A DNA stretch of 6,395 nt from Planctomycetota bacterium. GTDB lineage: Bacteria; Planctomycetota; UBA1135. The notes beneath the pieces were generated by a model, which was not told where the DNA came from, did not search any database, and saw only the letters and a program-made list of their open reading frames with translations. The stretch covers positions 1 to 6,395 of the forward strand of contig JAQWRF010000389.1 of NCBI GenBank assembly GCA_029243845.1, in the 5' to 3' direction. Numbering within the stretch: position 1 is the first letter of the stretch; each line of letters opens with the position of its first letter. Made by a program: the position numbers and the translations under genes. This document shows, in pieces, positions 6,368-6,395 of this stretch.

Positions 6368-6395
6368 TAGTCTAATTTTATCAGCAAGATGGCAT
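6367..6395 (-). CDS. Possible 3' end of an upstream gene, overlapping the ubiX start as TAATG
   Basis: On the minus strand, the bases before ubiX can be read in another frame as a C-terminus AILLIKLD followed by TAA (6369-6367), whose last A is the first base of the ubiX ATG. A TAATG junction is a common form of gene coupling. If real, a gene to the right, perhaps a UbiD-type decarboxylase, would belong to this operon. Nine codons are too few to identify a family, and a start-proximal untranslated leader is the alternative. Confidence 0.2.

Overview
The window is compact, ordinary bacterial chromosome with almost no non-coding DNA. It holds five complete genes and one gene cut by the left edge. 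Four genes run leftwards as one tight series, read from right to left: a flavin prenyltransferase (ubiX), a UbiA-superfamily prenyltransferase of the MqnP-like branch, the clamp-loader delta subunit (holA), and the mismatch-repair protein MutL. Junctions are an 8-bp overlap, 19 nt, and 0 nt (TAA directly followed by ATG), so one transcript is likely. Next comes a rightward gene for a probable exported protein of unknown function, whose 3' end overlaps that of mutL by 41 bp. Beyond it, starting only 25 bp away and pointing left, is a catalytically dead M16-peptidase-like gene (YmfF/YfmF type) that runs off the window.

The two prenyl-pathway genes fit together. UbiX makes prenylated FMN for UbiD-type decarboxylases, and the UbiA-like enzyme attaches the polyprenyl tail to an aromatic ring. 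The motifs resemble the MqnP type, which suggests menaquinone by the futalosine route rather than ubiquinone, but no mqnABCD gene is visible to prove it. HolA and MutL are replication and repair proteins that happen to share the operon. MutL carries the full metal-dependent endonuclease motif set, so this organism should not need MutH and is not an E. coli-type gammaproteobacterium.

Organism: a bacterium of intermediate GC, probably diderm. An MqnP-like enzyme, an endonuclease MutL and a YmfF-type M16 protein together would fit Planctomycetota or former deltaproteobacterial lineages. This is a guess, and the sequence does not settle the phylum. Ribosome-binding sites are weak or absent before most genes.

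I found no tRNA, rRNA, CRISPR array, insertion sequence, phage gene or convincing terminator. I see no new multi-gene defence or biosynthetic system. The most open questions are the unknown exported protein, the very short divergent start region beside it, and the role of the M16-like protein.
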